A stretch of 64,000 bases of DNA from NCBI GenBank assembly GCA_037349315.1, contig JBAIAC010000035.1, positions 13,034,501 through 13,098,500 of the forward strand, read 5' to 3'. The position numbers and the translations under genes are program-made. This DNA is from Chelydra serpentina. Lineage: Eukaryota; Chordata; Testudines; Chelydridae. Shown here one piece after another: positions 23,429-35,060 of this stretch. A model generated the notes under the pieces. It saw only the letters and a program-made list of their open reading frames with translations, made no database searches and was not told where the DNA came from. Positions within the stretch are counted from its first letter, which is position 1. Every line of letters starts with the position of its first letter.

Positions 23429-23711
23429 GAGGTTGTGAAGGCTAGAATCATAACAGGGTTTAAAAGAGAACTGGATAAATTCATGCAGGTTAAGTCCATT
23501 AATAGCTATTAGCCAGGATGAGTAAGGAATGGTGTCCCTGGCCTCTGTTTGTCAGAGGATGGTGATGGATAGCAGGAGAGAGATCACTTGATCATTACCT
23601 GTTAGGTTCACTCCCTCTGGGGCACCTGGCATTGGCCATTGTTGGAAGACAGGATACTGGGCTGGATGGACCTTTGGTCTGACCCAGTATGGCCATTCTT
23701 ATGTTCTTAGG
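23429..23711 (+). mobile_element. CR1 3' end, different subfamily
   Basis: Phrases 'gaactggataaattcatg', 'gggctggatggacctttgg' and the terminal 'ttcttatgttctta' mark another CR1 subfamily in the same orientation, immediately after the previous copy. Confidence 0.85.
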
Positions 23712-23804
23712 TTATGTTAATGCTTCTGGCCGTGTGTAGAGCCAGCTACATTGGCCAGAGTATTATGTCTTAATTGGTTAATTTAACAGTGTTATTAGAT
23801 CTAT

Positions 23805-24180
23805 GAGAGCTAGTCAAAAATTGGAATTTTTATCCCAGAAGTGGGATGAATAGTAGAAATATCAATCTTTGTTTTCTTGTGGAATGGAAAGTTCAGAAAA
23901 ACTATAATACAGCAATGTCAAAATGTTTCATTTCAGCTTGGTTCAGTATTAATCTGTCACCTTGAGCTGCTGTAGTGCCTCATGGGAGTTGTAGGTCAGG
24001 TGCCACATATCCCCATTCTCCTCTCTGGTCTAGACTGTACGTCTTCCATGATGCATCATGGTCATGGGACTCCCATGAGGTACCACAGCTGTGCCCATGG
24101 AAAACGTTGATTTTGTGGCAATTGCATTTCCTGTTGAAAACGCATTTTGATGGAGAATTCCCAACCAGCTGTAATATCTA
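23805..24180. repeat. T-rich interspersed repeat, family B (with 'catgggagttgtag')
   Basis: It contains 'catgggagttgtaggtcagg' and 'ccccattctcctct', matched at 54140-54860. A/T-rich flanks with 'aattcccaaccagctg' close the right side, as in other T-rich copies here. Coding frames in both copies are parallel and not genes. Confidence 0.65.
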
Positions 24181-24210
24181 TCTATGCATATAGCCCCATC
24201 ACCATAGGCC

Positions 24211-24400
24211 AGCGGTTGTCAAACTGTGGGTCATGACCCCATTTTAATGGGGTTTCCAGGGCTGTTAGACTTGCTGAAGCCCCCCGAGCCCTACCACCCA
24301 GGATAAAGCCACTAGCCCACACTATTCCTGAAATAGCTGATAGTGCTCCGGAGCTTTCTTTAATTATAACTTTGAAGAAATATACCTGTGACAATGGCCA
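24211..24400 (+). mobile_element. hAT-type element, left part
   Basis: The sequence starts 'cagcggttgtcaaactgtgg' and continues 'catgaccccattttaatggg', a familiar turtle hAT left end. The expected right terminus was not found, so it is truncated or diverged. Confidence 0.6.
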
Positions 24401-24982
24401 TGTGGAAAAATAAGCATGTTAAAATAATAAGTATGAGTAGATGTGTGGCGCTCTCTCTGTCATACAAAGGCTCTCCCTCTCTCTCTTCTGAGTTTGGCAG
24501 GATCTGGTAGAACCATGCTCCTAGTAGCTCTCTTTTTTTATAACCATGACTACAAGAACTTAGATAACGTGAATAAAACAGTAACTTGACACCCTGACAG
24601 CAAATCATGTGATTTCAAAGAACAAGCTCAACTGTGGTCAGGCAGTGACATGATTGGCTGCCATGAAAAGCCTTCTAGAAGAAAAGTGTTTGCTGTTCCT
24701 TTAAATGTGTAAGTTAAACATTAAATTATATAGTATCGTGTTATCTTTGGAGACAGGTAGGCAGGGTCATGTAGCCAGAGATCTCTTGTAGATGTTATTT
24801 GCTCCATAAATTTTGTATTATCAGGCTGACAAACATAGTTTTATGTTTCCAGGAAATCACAGGAAAGCAGAAAGTTGGAAGGCAGAGCTAAACTACAGAC
24901 CAGCTAAGGAGTTTGCCTTGGGTAAACAAGGCAAATAATCTCTGGGTTAATGAAGCTGAGCATAAAAGCCCCATCCCAAACC

Positions 24983-25131
24983 CAGTAGTGGCGCCAGGGT
25001 CTTTCGGCGGCAGCTCCTCTGAAGCTGCGTTCTTGGTGACGTTTCGGCGGCCGCTTTTCTTGCCACCGAATCACCGCCGGGAAATGAGTCGCTGCCGAAA
25101 TGTCGCCGAGGGCGGCGAGATGCCGGCCCTG
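24983..25131 (+). mobile_element. 149-bp hAT-type MITE with perfect 8-bp TSD
   Basis: The element begins 'cagtagtggcgcc' and ends 'gatgccggccctg', flanked by 'cccaaacc' at 24975-24982 and 25132-25139. It is GC-rich and non-coding. Confidence 0.85.
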
Positions 25132-25689
25132 CCCAAACCCATAAGAGCACTACAACTATCTGAAGTGACTCCGGATGGTCTCCTGGGCTTGGCTCATCAT
25201 CCATGAACAGAGACACATTGGTTTCAGGCTACAGCCCTGACTGGTTGGACCACTGTTACTCATCAAACTCGTTTTCTGGCCTGTATCAGCAGGATTTCCT
25301 GAGCGCTCTCTAGCAGCTGAAACACAGATATTCCCAAACCAGAACATAACCAGTCTCCACAGCTTTCTGTGTGATGCAAATGTGGTGGGCATTGAGGAGG
25401 AGTTTCAATAGGCTCTCCGTTTCTAATGGGGTTGGACTCTGATATTGTAAAAGTTAAAATCCCACACTGCTCTGAAATATGTGCTTTCCATTGACTGTGG
25501 TGGGCTTCATGCCGCCAAAACCGATACAAGCAGCTTATGGCCAACTAGTCTTCATGCCATTGTTCCAACTGCTTTTTCATCCAAAGGCCAATAGCTCCGC
25601 TGACACAAATGGGCGCAACTTCAAATTTGGCCCTAGGATTCTAGCTTTGTCCTGTTTTCTTGCAGCACAGAGCTGGTCAACTTAATTCG

Positions 25690-25985
25690 AGTTTTATTGT
25701 TGAAAAATGGCTTATTAAATAGAAATAAAATTCAGGGTTTCAAATTTTTCTAACATTTTTCTCAGAATTTTTCATTTATCATTTTTCAGTTTTGGTTTTG
25801 CCTCCTTTATTTTTCCTTTTTTCATCTTTTCCCCCATCATTTTTGAAAATTGAAATTTTGAGAGGAAATTTCCGTTTTCAAAAACATTTCACGAGCGTTC
25901 TTGAAAATATAAAAAACAAGGCAGAACACACACAACTTTAAACTTTTGAAATTGTGAAATTCTTTTTTTATTTTTCAACCAGCCT
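25690..25985. repeat. T-rich interspersed repeat
   Basis: Dense runs such as 'tcagaatttttcatttatc' and 'cattttcaaa'-like blocks, closing with 'ttcaaccagcc', resemble the T-rich repeats at 31690-31865, 44905-45090, 56165-56470 and 63465-63740. Ends are not resolved. Confidence 0.5.
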
Positions 25986-26114
25986 TATTGCCGGCCTTAC
26001 AAAAGCCGTGCAAAGGTTTCTACGCCTCCATTATTTTTCTTTCCCATCCCTTTGGAAAAACTACAGATTCTGATATCATTGGTGCACTTACAGTTCTTGG
26101 AGTCATCGCTCTGA

Positions 26115-26235
26115 GCAGGTCTAGACCACACAATGGAAAAAGCACCTGCACCCAGTCTATACTAACAATGGAGGTGGCTACACCAGTGGTGGGAGAGAAT
26201 GCACCAAAATTCTCAGTGTAGACACGGTCTAGTTG
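26115..26235. mobile_element. Possible 'gtctacact'-type MITE remnant
   Basis: A right end 'cagtgtagacacggtct' and a left 'caggtctagaccacac' suggest a short MITE of the family common in this window. No duplication was found. Confidence 0.4.
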
Positions 26236-26566
26236 GGAAGGCTGGCAATGGTTTAACTCTCTCAATGTCAGTGGATTTTGGTCAGTCTGGAATTGTGTTC
26301 TATCTTGGATGAATACCGCTAATGGTCCCAAATTTTGTACAGCTCCATTCACTGGTCTGCTATTCTGAACTGAAAGGGACTGGTCAAAAAGAGGCACAAA
26401 TATGGAACAACTGTACAGCCATAGAGTACACAGTCATTTAGCTATGTTGTTCCCCCAGGTCTAGGTGGTGAAGCACAGAGTGCAACTCAAGATGTACGCA
26501 GGATTCAGAGTAGCAGCCGTGTTGGTCTGTATCCATAAAAAGAACAGGAGTAATTGTGGCACCTAA

Positions 26567-26862
26567 GGGCTGGTCTACACTAACCCCATAATTCGAACTA
26601 AGATACGCAACTTCAGCTACGTGAATAACGTAGCTGAAGTCGAACTATCTTAGTTCGAATGAAAAAGCACTTACCTGGGGTCCACACGCGGCGCGCAGGC
26701 TCCCCCGTCGACTCCGCCTACTCCGTTCGTCGAGCTGGATTACCAGCGTCAACGGCGGAGCACTTCCTGGTTCGATTTATCGCGTCTAGACAAGACGCGA
26801 TAAATCGAACCCAGAACATCGATCCCGCGCCTCCGACCGGACGCATAAGTATAGACGTACCC
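26567..26862. mobile_element. PIF/Harbinger-like MITE inside the Penelope end
   Basis: The ends are 'gggctggtctacact' and 'tagacgtaccc', flanked by 'taa' (26564-26566) and 'tta' (26863-26865). Uninterrupted copies of the host repeat at 15950 and in 62870-63110 read 'gcacctta' at this point, confirming a 3-bp duplication, the size typical of PIF/Harbinger. Two internal hairpins are visible: 'acttcagctacgt' against 'acgtagctgaagt', and one around 'tcgcgtctag'. Confidence 0.85.
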
Positions 26863-27085
26863 TTAGAGACTAACATTTATTTCAGCATAAGCTTTCGTGG
26901 GCTATAGCCCACTTCATCGGATGCATAGAATGGAACACACAGAAGTAAGGTGTGTGTGTGTGTGTATATACACACAGAAAACTTGGAAGCTGCCATACCA
27001 ATTCTAAGAGGCTATTTAATTTAGATGAGCTATTATCAGCAGGAGAAAAAAAAACCTTTTGTAGTGATAATCAGGAAGGCCTATA

Positions 27086-27530
27086 TCAGACAGTTGACAA
27101 GAAGGTGTGAGGATATTTAACTTTGGGGGAATAGATCCAATGAGTGTAATGACCCAGCCATTCCCAGTCTCTGTTTAACCCTAGGTTGATGGTATCCAAT
27201 TTGCAAATTAATTCAAGTTCAGCAGCTTTGCGTTGGAGTCTGTTTTTGAAGTTTTTCTGTTTTAAAATTGTCACCTTCAAGTCTGTTATTGAGTGACCAG
27301 GGAGGCTGAAGTGTTCTCTTACTGGTTTTTGAATGTTATGATTCCTGATGTCAGATTTGTGTCCATTTATTCTTTTGTGTAGAGACTGTCCAGTTTGTCC
27401 AATGTACATGGCAGAGGGGCATTGATGGCAAATGATGGCATATATCACATTGGTAGATGTGCAGACGAATGAGCCCCTGATGGCGTGGCTGATGTGATTA
27501 GGTCCTATGATGGTGTCAGTTGAATAAATA
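27086..27530 (-). pseudogene. Penelope GIY-YIG endonuclease domain
   Basis: Counting from 27448 downward, an IYAII block is followed by YIG (residues 15-17), the signature of GIY-YIG nucleases. Two cysteines two residues apart (7 and 10) lie between these blocks, as in the CCHH zinc-finger-like insert of Penelope proteins, and LHKRINGH supplies the conserved arginine (26) and histidine (30). The frame is open upstream to the SINE insertion at 27564. The domain itself is not interrupted, but the whole protein is broken by the SINE and by upstream lesions. Confidence 0.9.
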
Positions 27531-27563
27531 TGTGGACAGAGTTGGCATCAGGTTTTGTTGCAA

Positions 27564-27740
27564 GGATAGCTCAGTGGTTTGAGCATTGGCCTGCTAAACC
27601 CAAGGTTGTGAGTTCAATCCTTGAGGGGGCCATTTGGGGATCTGGGGCAAAAATTGGGGATTGGTCCTGCTTTGAGCAGGGGGTTGGACTAGATGATCTA
27701 CTAAGGTCCCTTCCAACCCTGATATTCTATGATTCTATGA
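27564..27740 (+). mobile_element. Cry I-type tRNA-derived SINE nested in Penelope element
   Basis: The copy starts within the tRNA-like head ('ggatagctcagtggtttgag', A-box region), has 'gttgtgagttcaatcc' (B-box-like), and ends with a CR1-like tail 'gatattctatgattctatga'. The host sequence resumes at 'taggttcctggg'. The junction shares 'ggata' or 'gata', so the first bases of the SINE are lost or overlap the target site. Shared CR1 tail sequence suggests mobilisation by CR1 enzymes. Confidence 0.93.
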
Positions 27741-28656
27741 TAGGTTCCTGGGCTAGTGTTTTTGTTGTGTGGTGTGTGGTTGCTGATGAGTATTTGCTTC
27801 AGGTTGGGGGGCTGTCTGTAAGCGAGGATTGGTCTGTCTCTCAAGATCTGTGAGAGTGAGGGATCATCTTTTAGGATAGGTTGTAGATCTTTGATGTGGT
27901 GGAGAGGTTTTAGTTGGGGGCTGAAGGTAACGGCTAATGGCGTTCTGTTATTTTCTTTGTTGGGCCTGTCCTGTACTAGGTGACCCCTGGGTACTCTTCT
28001 GGCTCTGTCAATCTGTTTCTTCACTTCAGCAGGTGGGTATTGTAGTTTTAAGAATGCTTGATAGAGATCTTGTAGGTGTTTGCTCCAATCCCTCAGATAG
28101 ATACAACTGCATTTGTCTCTTAGAGCTTGGCTGTAGACAATGGATCGTGTGATGTGTTCTGGATGGAAGCTGGAGGCATGTAGGGAAGTATAGCGGTCAG
28201 TTGGTTTCCGGTATAGGGTGGTGTTTGTGACCATTTATTAGCACAGTAGTGTCTAGGAAATGGACCACTTGTGTGGATTGATCTAGGCTGAGGTTGATGG
28301 TGGGATGGAAATTGTTGAAATTATAGTGGAATTCCTCAAGAGCTTATTTTCCATGGGTCCAGATGATGAAGATGTCATCAATGTAGCACGAGTAGAGTAG
28401 AGGTGTTAGGGGACGAGAGCTAAGGAAGCGTTGTTCTAAGTCTGCCATAAAAATGTTGGGATACTGTGGGGCCATGGGGGTACCCATTGCAGTTCTGCTG
28501 ACTTGAGGGTATATATTGTCCCCAAATGTGAAATAGTTGTGGGTGAGGACAAAGTCACAAAGTTCAGCCACCAGGTTTGCCGTGACATTATCAGGGATAC
28601 TATTCCTGATGGCTTGTAGTCCATCTTTGTGTGGAATGTATGCAGTTTCCTACCAA
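27741..28656 (-). pseudogene. Penelope reverse transcriptase, C-terminal half, broken
   Basis: Near 28344-28571 the minus strand encodes an AMGTPMAPQYPN block and the YIDD catalytic box (residues 63-66 of that segment), both characteristic of Penelope RT. A stop follows near 28344, and the thumb and linker sequence (LYRKPTDRYTSLHASS) continues in another frame at 27741-28234. There is therefore at least one stop and one frameshift. The upstream fingers region is missing. Confidence 0.92.
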
Positions 28657-28660
28657 TGAT

Positions 28661-31140
28661 GTAGCTAAGAATGGAAATTTAGGTGGGCCCTAACCTATGG
28701 TGGATGGGCAATGACCTATGGTCTGACGTCTCAGTAAATCATTTATATTGTAAATGATTAAAAACAATTAAAACTCCAAATACATTGACTATCACCCCTG
28801 TACATCCCTTTAACAAGTATTTATTTTTAAAACGGGCTGTTAACAAATGCATGTACTTAAACGGTGGATGTAGTCCAGGCCCCACTGTGGCTACACCCTG
28901 CTTCCTATCTGGATGGTTCTATAATGTGGATAGAGAGAATCCTAAATTGTTACTTTCATGCTTAGCTGTAGCTCCTCTCAAAGACTTCATAGGTGATCAC
29001 CCATTTAAAAATTGCTTTTGCAGACTCAAGGGGAAGATCAAAGACCATATGAAGTTCAAAGGTTACTGCTGCTTATTATACGATCGATGAATTCGCAGTC
29101 TTGTGACAGTTTGTTTGCTTTCTTTCAATAAGAACTGAAGGTCACATGAAATTAAGTCACTTTTATTCTGTATCAGAGTTTGACTGGGCAAGCTGAAAGG
29201 GGGTAAAGAGGAAAATTCCATATCTCAAATTTTAGGGCCCATTCAGTTTAAACAGTAGCCAGGGCAAAAGGAAGCTGCAGTAGCAGACAGGCAATTACTC
29301 ATTTTTGTCCCATAGATCTCTCTCCTCAGAATACCTAGTTGGCAGTGACTTGTCTGCCTTGTGTTGCATTGCAAATTTATAATCTGGGATTTGTTCCTCT
29401 GATTTTTAGTTGAAAAGCCTGTTTGGATTACTTGGGTAGTATTATTGTTTGAACAGCAGTCTCAGGAATTTAACCTATTAAAATATATAGTGTAGATTAC
29501 TGTAATAAAATGTTGTATGTCGGAACAGCTACTAATTCTTGGAAGGAAATTAATTCTCAGGATTTGTCAATGTTCAAACATATTAGTGCAGGTAAACAAG
29601 CAGTGCAGTTTTGTAAACCACGAATTAACAACACAGGCTTCTTTGGACTGATGCACTGGATTCTATGGGATTAAAAGTGTCCTGTGGTGTAATTTTGGAA
29701 ACTGCATACATATGCAAAGTACTCACCGGGAATGGCTGGTGTTGAAGATGTGTTGCCAGCTCTGATAATTTTATTGCATGTCCCATGATATTTGGTATTT
29801 TCCTTAAAGCTCCCACTCCTGGAGTCATGTGAATTCATGAGACTTTCTGCTTTTATTTAAAAGTTTCTAGCCCTCAGGTTTACAGAGAATAGCTTGAAAA
29901 TGTGACCCCCTAAAAGCTCAAATCCAGAACATGAATAAGAAAACCAACATTTATTACTTTTTTTTAAATCTCCTGATTTTGGTGGTGTTCAGTCATGGCT
30001 TTTTAATGGGTGGGGTTGGTGATACTGCACAGTAGATATCACTTGTTGACAGGTCCCTGGGCATATTACACTCCTTAGTTTTGGAAATGAGCAGCTGGAA
30101 AAAAACAATAAGGGAAACTGGCGTGACAGAATTGGATATGTCTGCATCAAATTATGAACTCCATTTTGTATTATGTGTTGAAAACCAGCCTGGACATACT
30201 CCCAAACAATCTACTCTATAGTATTCAAGACAGCTGCCCTGCCCAGGAAAGGACCTCATTGAAGGACTGTCCCTGAGAGCCATCTGGGACCATCTACTTG
30301 GAGTCACTCTCAGCTACTTGCCTACCCCACCATGGAACAATGGTTTTTCTACAGAAGTGGGGAAAGCCTGGCCGGGGAGGGGTCTGGCTCTCCCAAGGCA
30401 GTGGAGCAGAACACATAGAGACCGGGGAACTGTTGTATGCAGGGGAGCTGACCATTGCCACATATATGAAGGACTTGACAGAGAAAGGGGATGGGAGGGA
30501 CTCTGCACAGCCGGAAATGCTGACAAACTTAGACTCACAGAAGGCGGAAGCAGTATTGTTGTCGCTGTGTTGGTTCCAGTAGGTGGGAGATGAGACCCGG
30601 GGAAGGTAGGTCTCAGGACTCTGGTTGTTGTTGTTTTCAAAGATTTCTAACCTTTGAGTGCTTTGGAAGTAGTGTCCGTGGTTAAGAAACTCCTTCGCTA
30701 AGCCTGGGTTCCTTGCTTTCCTGCCAGGTTGTCTCGGAGGTCTCAGATGCTATATTTGAGGTCCAGGATGGCTGGGTGGTGGTGCCCATGCCTCAAAGAA
30801 GGGTGTCAGAGAAGAGTTTGGAACCCTGTAGACGCAGAGCTAGAAGTAGTAACTAGACTCTACCCAGACCCAGCTGGAAGCACGAGGGACCCAGCAAACC
30901 AGTCCACTCACAACAGACTGGTGACTGTACAGTGGGGGACTGGGCCAGGATGTAACAACCGGTAACATGACACAAATCTTCTCTGTACAGTTCAGGGTTC
31001 GCTCTATATTTTGGTTCCTCAACTTCATGGTTAAACTAGCCCAGCTCCATTTCATTTTGAATACACCAATTGCATGTTAAGTTGCTATGCATTACTTAAT
31101 TAAAATTGTTTCATACATAAATGATTTTCATAGTATTTTA
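28661..31140. other. No gene recognised; possible LTR-like part at 30122-30960
   Basis: Short frames only. The segment 30122-30960 begins 'tgacagaattggatatgtc' and has the GC-richer texture of the turtle LTRs in this window, but matching ends and a duplication were not found. Confidence 0.35.
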
Positions 31141-31144
31141 AATA

Positions 31145-31543
31145 CAGTAGAACCTCAGAGTTATGAACACCTTGGGAATGGAGGTTGTTCATAACTCTGA
31201 AATGTTCAGAACTCTGAACAAAATGTTATGGTGGTTCTTTCAAAAGTTTACAACTGAACATTGCCTTAATACAGTTTTTAAACTTTACTATGCAGAAGAA
31301 AAATGTTGCATTTAATCATCTTAATTTAAATGAAACAAGCACAGAAACAATTTCCTTACCTCGTCAAATCTTTTATTTAAACTTTCCCTTTACATTTTTA
31401 GTAGTTCATATTTAGTAGTACTGTTCTGTATTTGCTTTTTTTTATTTTATTTTGTTTGTCTCTCCTGCTGCCTGATTGCATATCTCTGGTTCCAAATAAG
31501 GGGTGTGGCTGACCAGTCAATTTGTAACTCTGAGGTTCTACTG
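31145..31543. mobile_element. Tigger-like (Tc1/mariner) non-autonomous element
   Basis: The left terminus 'cagtagaacctcagagtta' (31145) and right terminus 'taactctgaggttctactg' (ending 31543) are inverted copies. A TA dinucleotide precedes the left end, and the right flank is 'tg', so one copy of the TA duplication is mutated. The interior is AT-rich and non-coding. Confidence 0.85.
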
Positions 31544-31689
31544 TGTGAATTTCTAGCACTGATGATTGTCCATGTAGTGTGCGGCAGCTTTTGGCTACTT
31601 ATGAAAATAACATGTGAGGAACTGGGAGTCCTAAGGTCTGCATATTTCATAGGCATACATACTACTGCTGATGTTGACAAACTTTTTTT

Positions 31690-31865
31690 TAAAAAGTCTG
31701 TCAATATTGTATTGCAGAAAATATCAACATTTAATTGAAAAAATATTTTGGGTGAAAATTTCCTTTGAAAGCAGAAACTTGCCTCAAAAAAAAAATATTT
31801 TTTTTAATTAAAAACTGTTTTCCCAGGAAAGGCGGTTTTGATGGATAGTTTTTGACCAGCCCTAG
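31690..31865. repeat. T-rich interspersed repeat
   Basis: A/T-rich sequence ending 'agtttttgaccagccctag', as at 44905-45090. Confidence 0.5.
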
Positions 31866-32118
31866 CCCATAGCAAAGACCAATTTTAAGAGCTATAGAGC
31901 CCAATAGCTTCCCATTCTTGGGCCCACGAAAATATGTCAGGCACAGTTAATTGCAGGCTAATAGCACTTGCTGTTGAATGCTTGGCTACATCTGTGAAAA
32001 GTACTTAGATGTCTATGTGCTATAAAATACACACAAAAATGGAGTTGAGACCTTTTGTGAACTGGACCATGTTGCTAAATCAAACCCACTTTAAGAAGCA
32101 TACAAAGTTATTAACACT

Positions 32119-32240
32119 TAGGGTGACCAGACAACAAATGTGAAAAATCAGGACAAGAGGTGGGGAGTAATAGGAGCCTATATAAGAGAGACCCAAAAAT
32201 CAGGACTGTCCCTATAATATCAGGACATCTGGTCACCCTA
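32119..32240 (+). mobile_element. Short hAT MITE, 'tagggtgaccaga' family, copy 1
   Basis: 122 bp with inverted ends 'tagggtgaccaga' and 'tctggtcacccta', flanked by a perfect 8-bp duplication 'ttaacact' (32111-32118, 32241-32248). The interior has 'aaaaatcaggactgtccct'. The ends match other copies at 38576, 39484, 48397 and 49644 and the right end of the 1.6-kb element at 36079. Confidence 0.95.
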
Positions 32241-32887
32241 TTAACACTATTGAAGAGGGAAGTGTTTGAATTAGAAGGAGCTGTTTGCCACAGCTTTCTT
32301 GATTTGGTGCTTTATCCTTCTACTTTTGCTACAGCAGATATTTGCACAACTTTATTTACTATGATTTTAGTTTCATTTCCCCTTTATTTATACTGATCCT
32401 GAAATGGCCTTTTTTTGTGCCCAGAATCACTCTGCATTCTCTTCTCCTCTCAGATTCTCTAATACTGTGACTAACATTAACATGAGTGAATGTGACTCTC
32501 AGGCAGTGATGGGAAAATAGAGCCCTCCAGTTACATCACTATACAGCACTGTAATACAGTAAACAGCAGTATATGTATTTAGTTGGGAAACCTTAAGAGT
32601 GATTAGCTGCTGCTTCCTTCCTTTTCATGTTAATGGGACACTTGTTTCTTAGGTTGAACACTTTACCTTTCCAGTTCAAGTATCTATTTAAAAGTCAGTC
32701 ACACCACAAACCTTTGAGATGTGCTATGAACCTGAAAGGTGCATTGCCTACAAGGGACTCCTGCAAATAACCCTGCGGTAGCAATAGAATTAGAGCTCCG
32801 TATGATTCCCTGGTGCGTCTTTCTGTTCTAAATTGCTTATAATCTTTATTTTGTATTGTTGCATAGCTGAGGCTGCTTTTGTCTGAG

Positions 32888-33045
32888 GCGCTCAAAGTAT
32901 TCTATAAACAGTAATAGTAAGTACAACCCTGTGAAGTAGGTGAGTATTAATATTCCCATTTTACAGAGAAGGAAAGTACAGAACAGAGAGGTTAAGTGAA
33001 TTGTAGCAGATTTCCTCTTACCCTGTGCTTTAACCATTGCAGCAA
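32888..33045 (+). repeat. MIR-type SINE
   Basis: 'gcgctcaaagtattctataa', 'attcccattttacagagaag' and 'agagaggttaagtgaattg' are in MIR order. Confidence 0.85.
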
Positions 33046-33149
33046 GCTTCCTTTTCCTTCATCATTTTTTAAAATTCTTTCTTTTTCCTTTGATGCTTGC
33101 TTATTTACTCACAATAGTGTCCCTGGAAGGCAGAAGTCTTAGTCATATC

Positions 33150-33978
33150 TGTGATGGGTACGCAGACTTCACACTGACCAGGAAGGGGTTAATGAGAGGG
33201 TGTGGTCCCAATCAGCCCCACCCTGGCCATTACACCTGTGCAAGTTGTCAAGCTGGGAGAGAGAGAAATGAAGAAAAGCCCAGCTCAGCAGTGGCTGGTA
33301 GGAAGAGGGGACAGGCTTCTTGACCTAGTTCTATGAAGGGAAGTCTGGCCCAGGCTAGGCCCTCACCAGAGACTGCCTTGATGCTGCCTGGAAGGAAGAA
33401 TCAGCCGGGGCTAGAGGCTAACTAGAGACTCCGCAGTGTTGGAGCCTCCTAGGGGCCGTTAGGCCTGGGACAGGACCTTTTTGTTTCTTTAGTGTCTCAT
33501 AACTAGTTTGGCTCCCCTTTGTTTTGGGATTGCAGAAGAGTCAGCCAGGGAAGAGAGTGTGAGATAGGCCTAGCTGCAGGCTGTGGTAAGAAGCAGCCCT
33601 GGGACACAGCTGGGGGGTCATAACAAACAGACCTCCTCTGTTCCATGCAGGGTCCCTGGGCTGGAACCCAGAGTAGAGGGCTGACCTGGGTTCCCCTACT
33701 GGCCCACCTAGGGTGGGGGGTAGGAAGACCTTAGAGCCAATGAGTGGTGGGCACCAAATCCCTGAAGTTAGGACAGACCTCGCGTGTGATGCTGCCAGTC
33801 CATTGATGTGCTGGACTTGGGTTTCCCCAGAAGGGGCAACATTAAAAGTGACCTGGCTGGTGTGGGCCAAATCACAGGAAGAGGGAGACCGCCAGGGGGC
33901 TGGAGTGAGTGTTGGCAAGAAGTGCCAAAGGAAGAGGAGGAGGCGGGGAGCTGCTACACTACACCACACCTCACCACA
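33150..33978 (+). mobile_element. LTR-like element
   Basis: It begins 'tgtgatgggtacgcagactt' and appears to end 'cacctcaccaca', which form an imperfect short inverted repeat (TG...CA). The texture and the 'tgtgatggg' start match other turtle LTRs here (41639, 60453). No duplication is visible, so the bounds are tentative. Confidence 0.5.
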
Positions 33979-34840
33979 AGTGAGAAGACTCTTTCACAGC
34001 ATCATTGACCCATGAGAATGCCCTCACTGGCATCTATGTATCTAGCCGTTCAGGTGGCATAAATTGATTGCATATATTTCTCCTCACTTTTGTTTAGTTA
34101 TCAGAATAACTCTAATCCTAACAAATGGGATAATAAAGTGTCTGATATTAAGCAATAGCCTTAGGAAAGTCTCAGGAAACAGAATAAATGACATGTCCTG
34201 TAGGGGAATGAGCTTGAGGCTTTTTGCAGAGACATCCCCATCTCCACGTTTTTCTGGATTTTCATTGGGTCTCAAAGCTATGGTTTTCATTTGCCTCTCA
34301 TCAGTTGTGTGCTGCATTGTTCTTCTATGTTCTCCTGGGTGGAATTCAGAGCGTACAAGATCTATAAACCACTTACATCCTCAAAATGAGACTTAAGTTG
34401 TGTATAAGCTTTATGTTAGCCCATGGCACAGTGGTACCTTTCAACCCTTATGTAAACCCCTCCTGGAATAATGGCATTTCTAGAACTTAACCAATTCTGG
34501 CATGATTAAAATCTTTTATTTAGACAGTCTTCCCAGAATCCTGAATGAATCCAGAGTTAACAAATGGCATCCCTTTAAAAAATACCCACACATTCCTACC
34601 TTCACTGTAAGGCGTAACAATTAACTATATAAAAGGAGGGACACCGTGGCCAAAGTAATGAGGACTGAAATACTAAATCCTTAGCTATTAATAGAGAGCT
34701 AGATTATGGATCCTTTACTCATGGGGTGAGCACAGTGGGACTATGTTTGAGAGTAATTACTGGCCAGGCAGGATGTTATGTAACATTGCAAAAGACACAT
34801 GTATATCATTATGGGGGGATAAAGATTGATACATAAGCAT
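33979..34840. other. No gene or repeat recognised
   Basis: Short frames only; no clear repeat ends. Confidence 0.4.
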
Positions 34841-34844
34841 CTAT

Positions 34845-35060
34845 CCAATTTATCTTGGAATGTGGGAATTGCCAGGTTGGATCAGAATAATGGTCCTTCT
34901 TGTCCAGTATCCTATATGTAGTAGCCAGTACCAGCTGCTTCAGGGGAAGGGGCAGGAAACCCTGCAGTAAGCAGTTATGAAATATCCTGCCTATAAGGAA
35001 AGTTTCTTCCTGACCCTTATTAGCTAGTGGTTGTCTTGTACCCTGAAGCAGGAGGGTTTC
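34845..35060 (-). mobile_element. CR1 fragment, minus strand
   Basis: 'caggttggatcagaataatg' and 'tccagtatcct' followed by 'gtagccagtaccagctgctt' and 'aaagtttcttcctgaccctt' read as the reverse complement of a CR1 subfamily tail such as that at 23429-23711, diverged. Confidence 0.65.

Larger units (their letters stand above)
26505..28660 (-). mobile_element. Penelope-like element, minus strand, broken and nested
   Basis: The right-hand part codes on the minus strand for reverse transcriptase and then a GIY-YIG endonuclease; the left-hand end (26505-26940) carries the terminal motif 'cccacttcatcggatgcat' shared with the palindromic units at 15895 and 62870. A PIF/Harbinger-like MITE (26567-26862) and a Cry I SINE (27564-27740) are inserted in it. 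The N-terminal part of the protein is missing beyond about 28656. Penelope elements copy themselves by target-primed reverse transcription using the GIY-YIG nuclease. Confidence 0.9.

Noticed and set aside
27564..27660. tRNA-like A and B boxes
   Set aside because: Part of a Cry I-type SINE with a CR1 tail; no cloverleaf or acceptor stem could be formed.
26505..28660. Penelope element as an intact gene
   Set aside because: A stop, a frameshift, a SINE insertion and loss of the N-terminal part break it.
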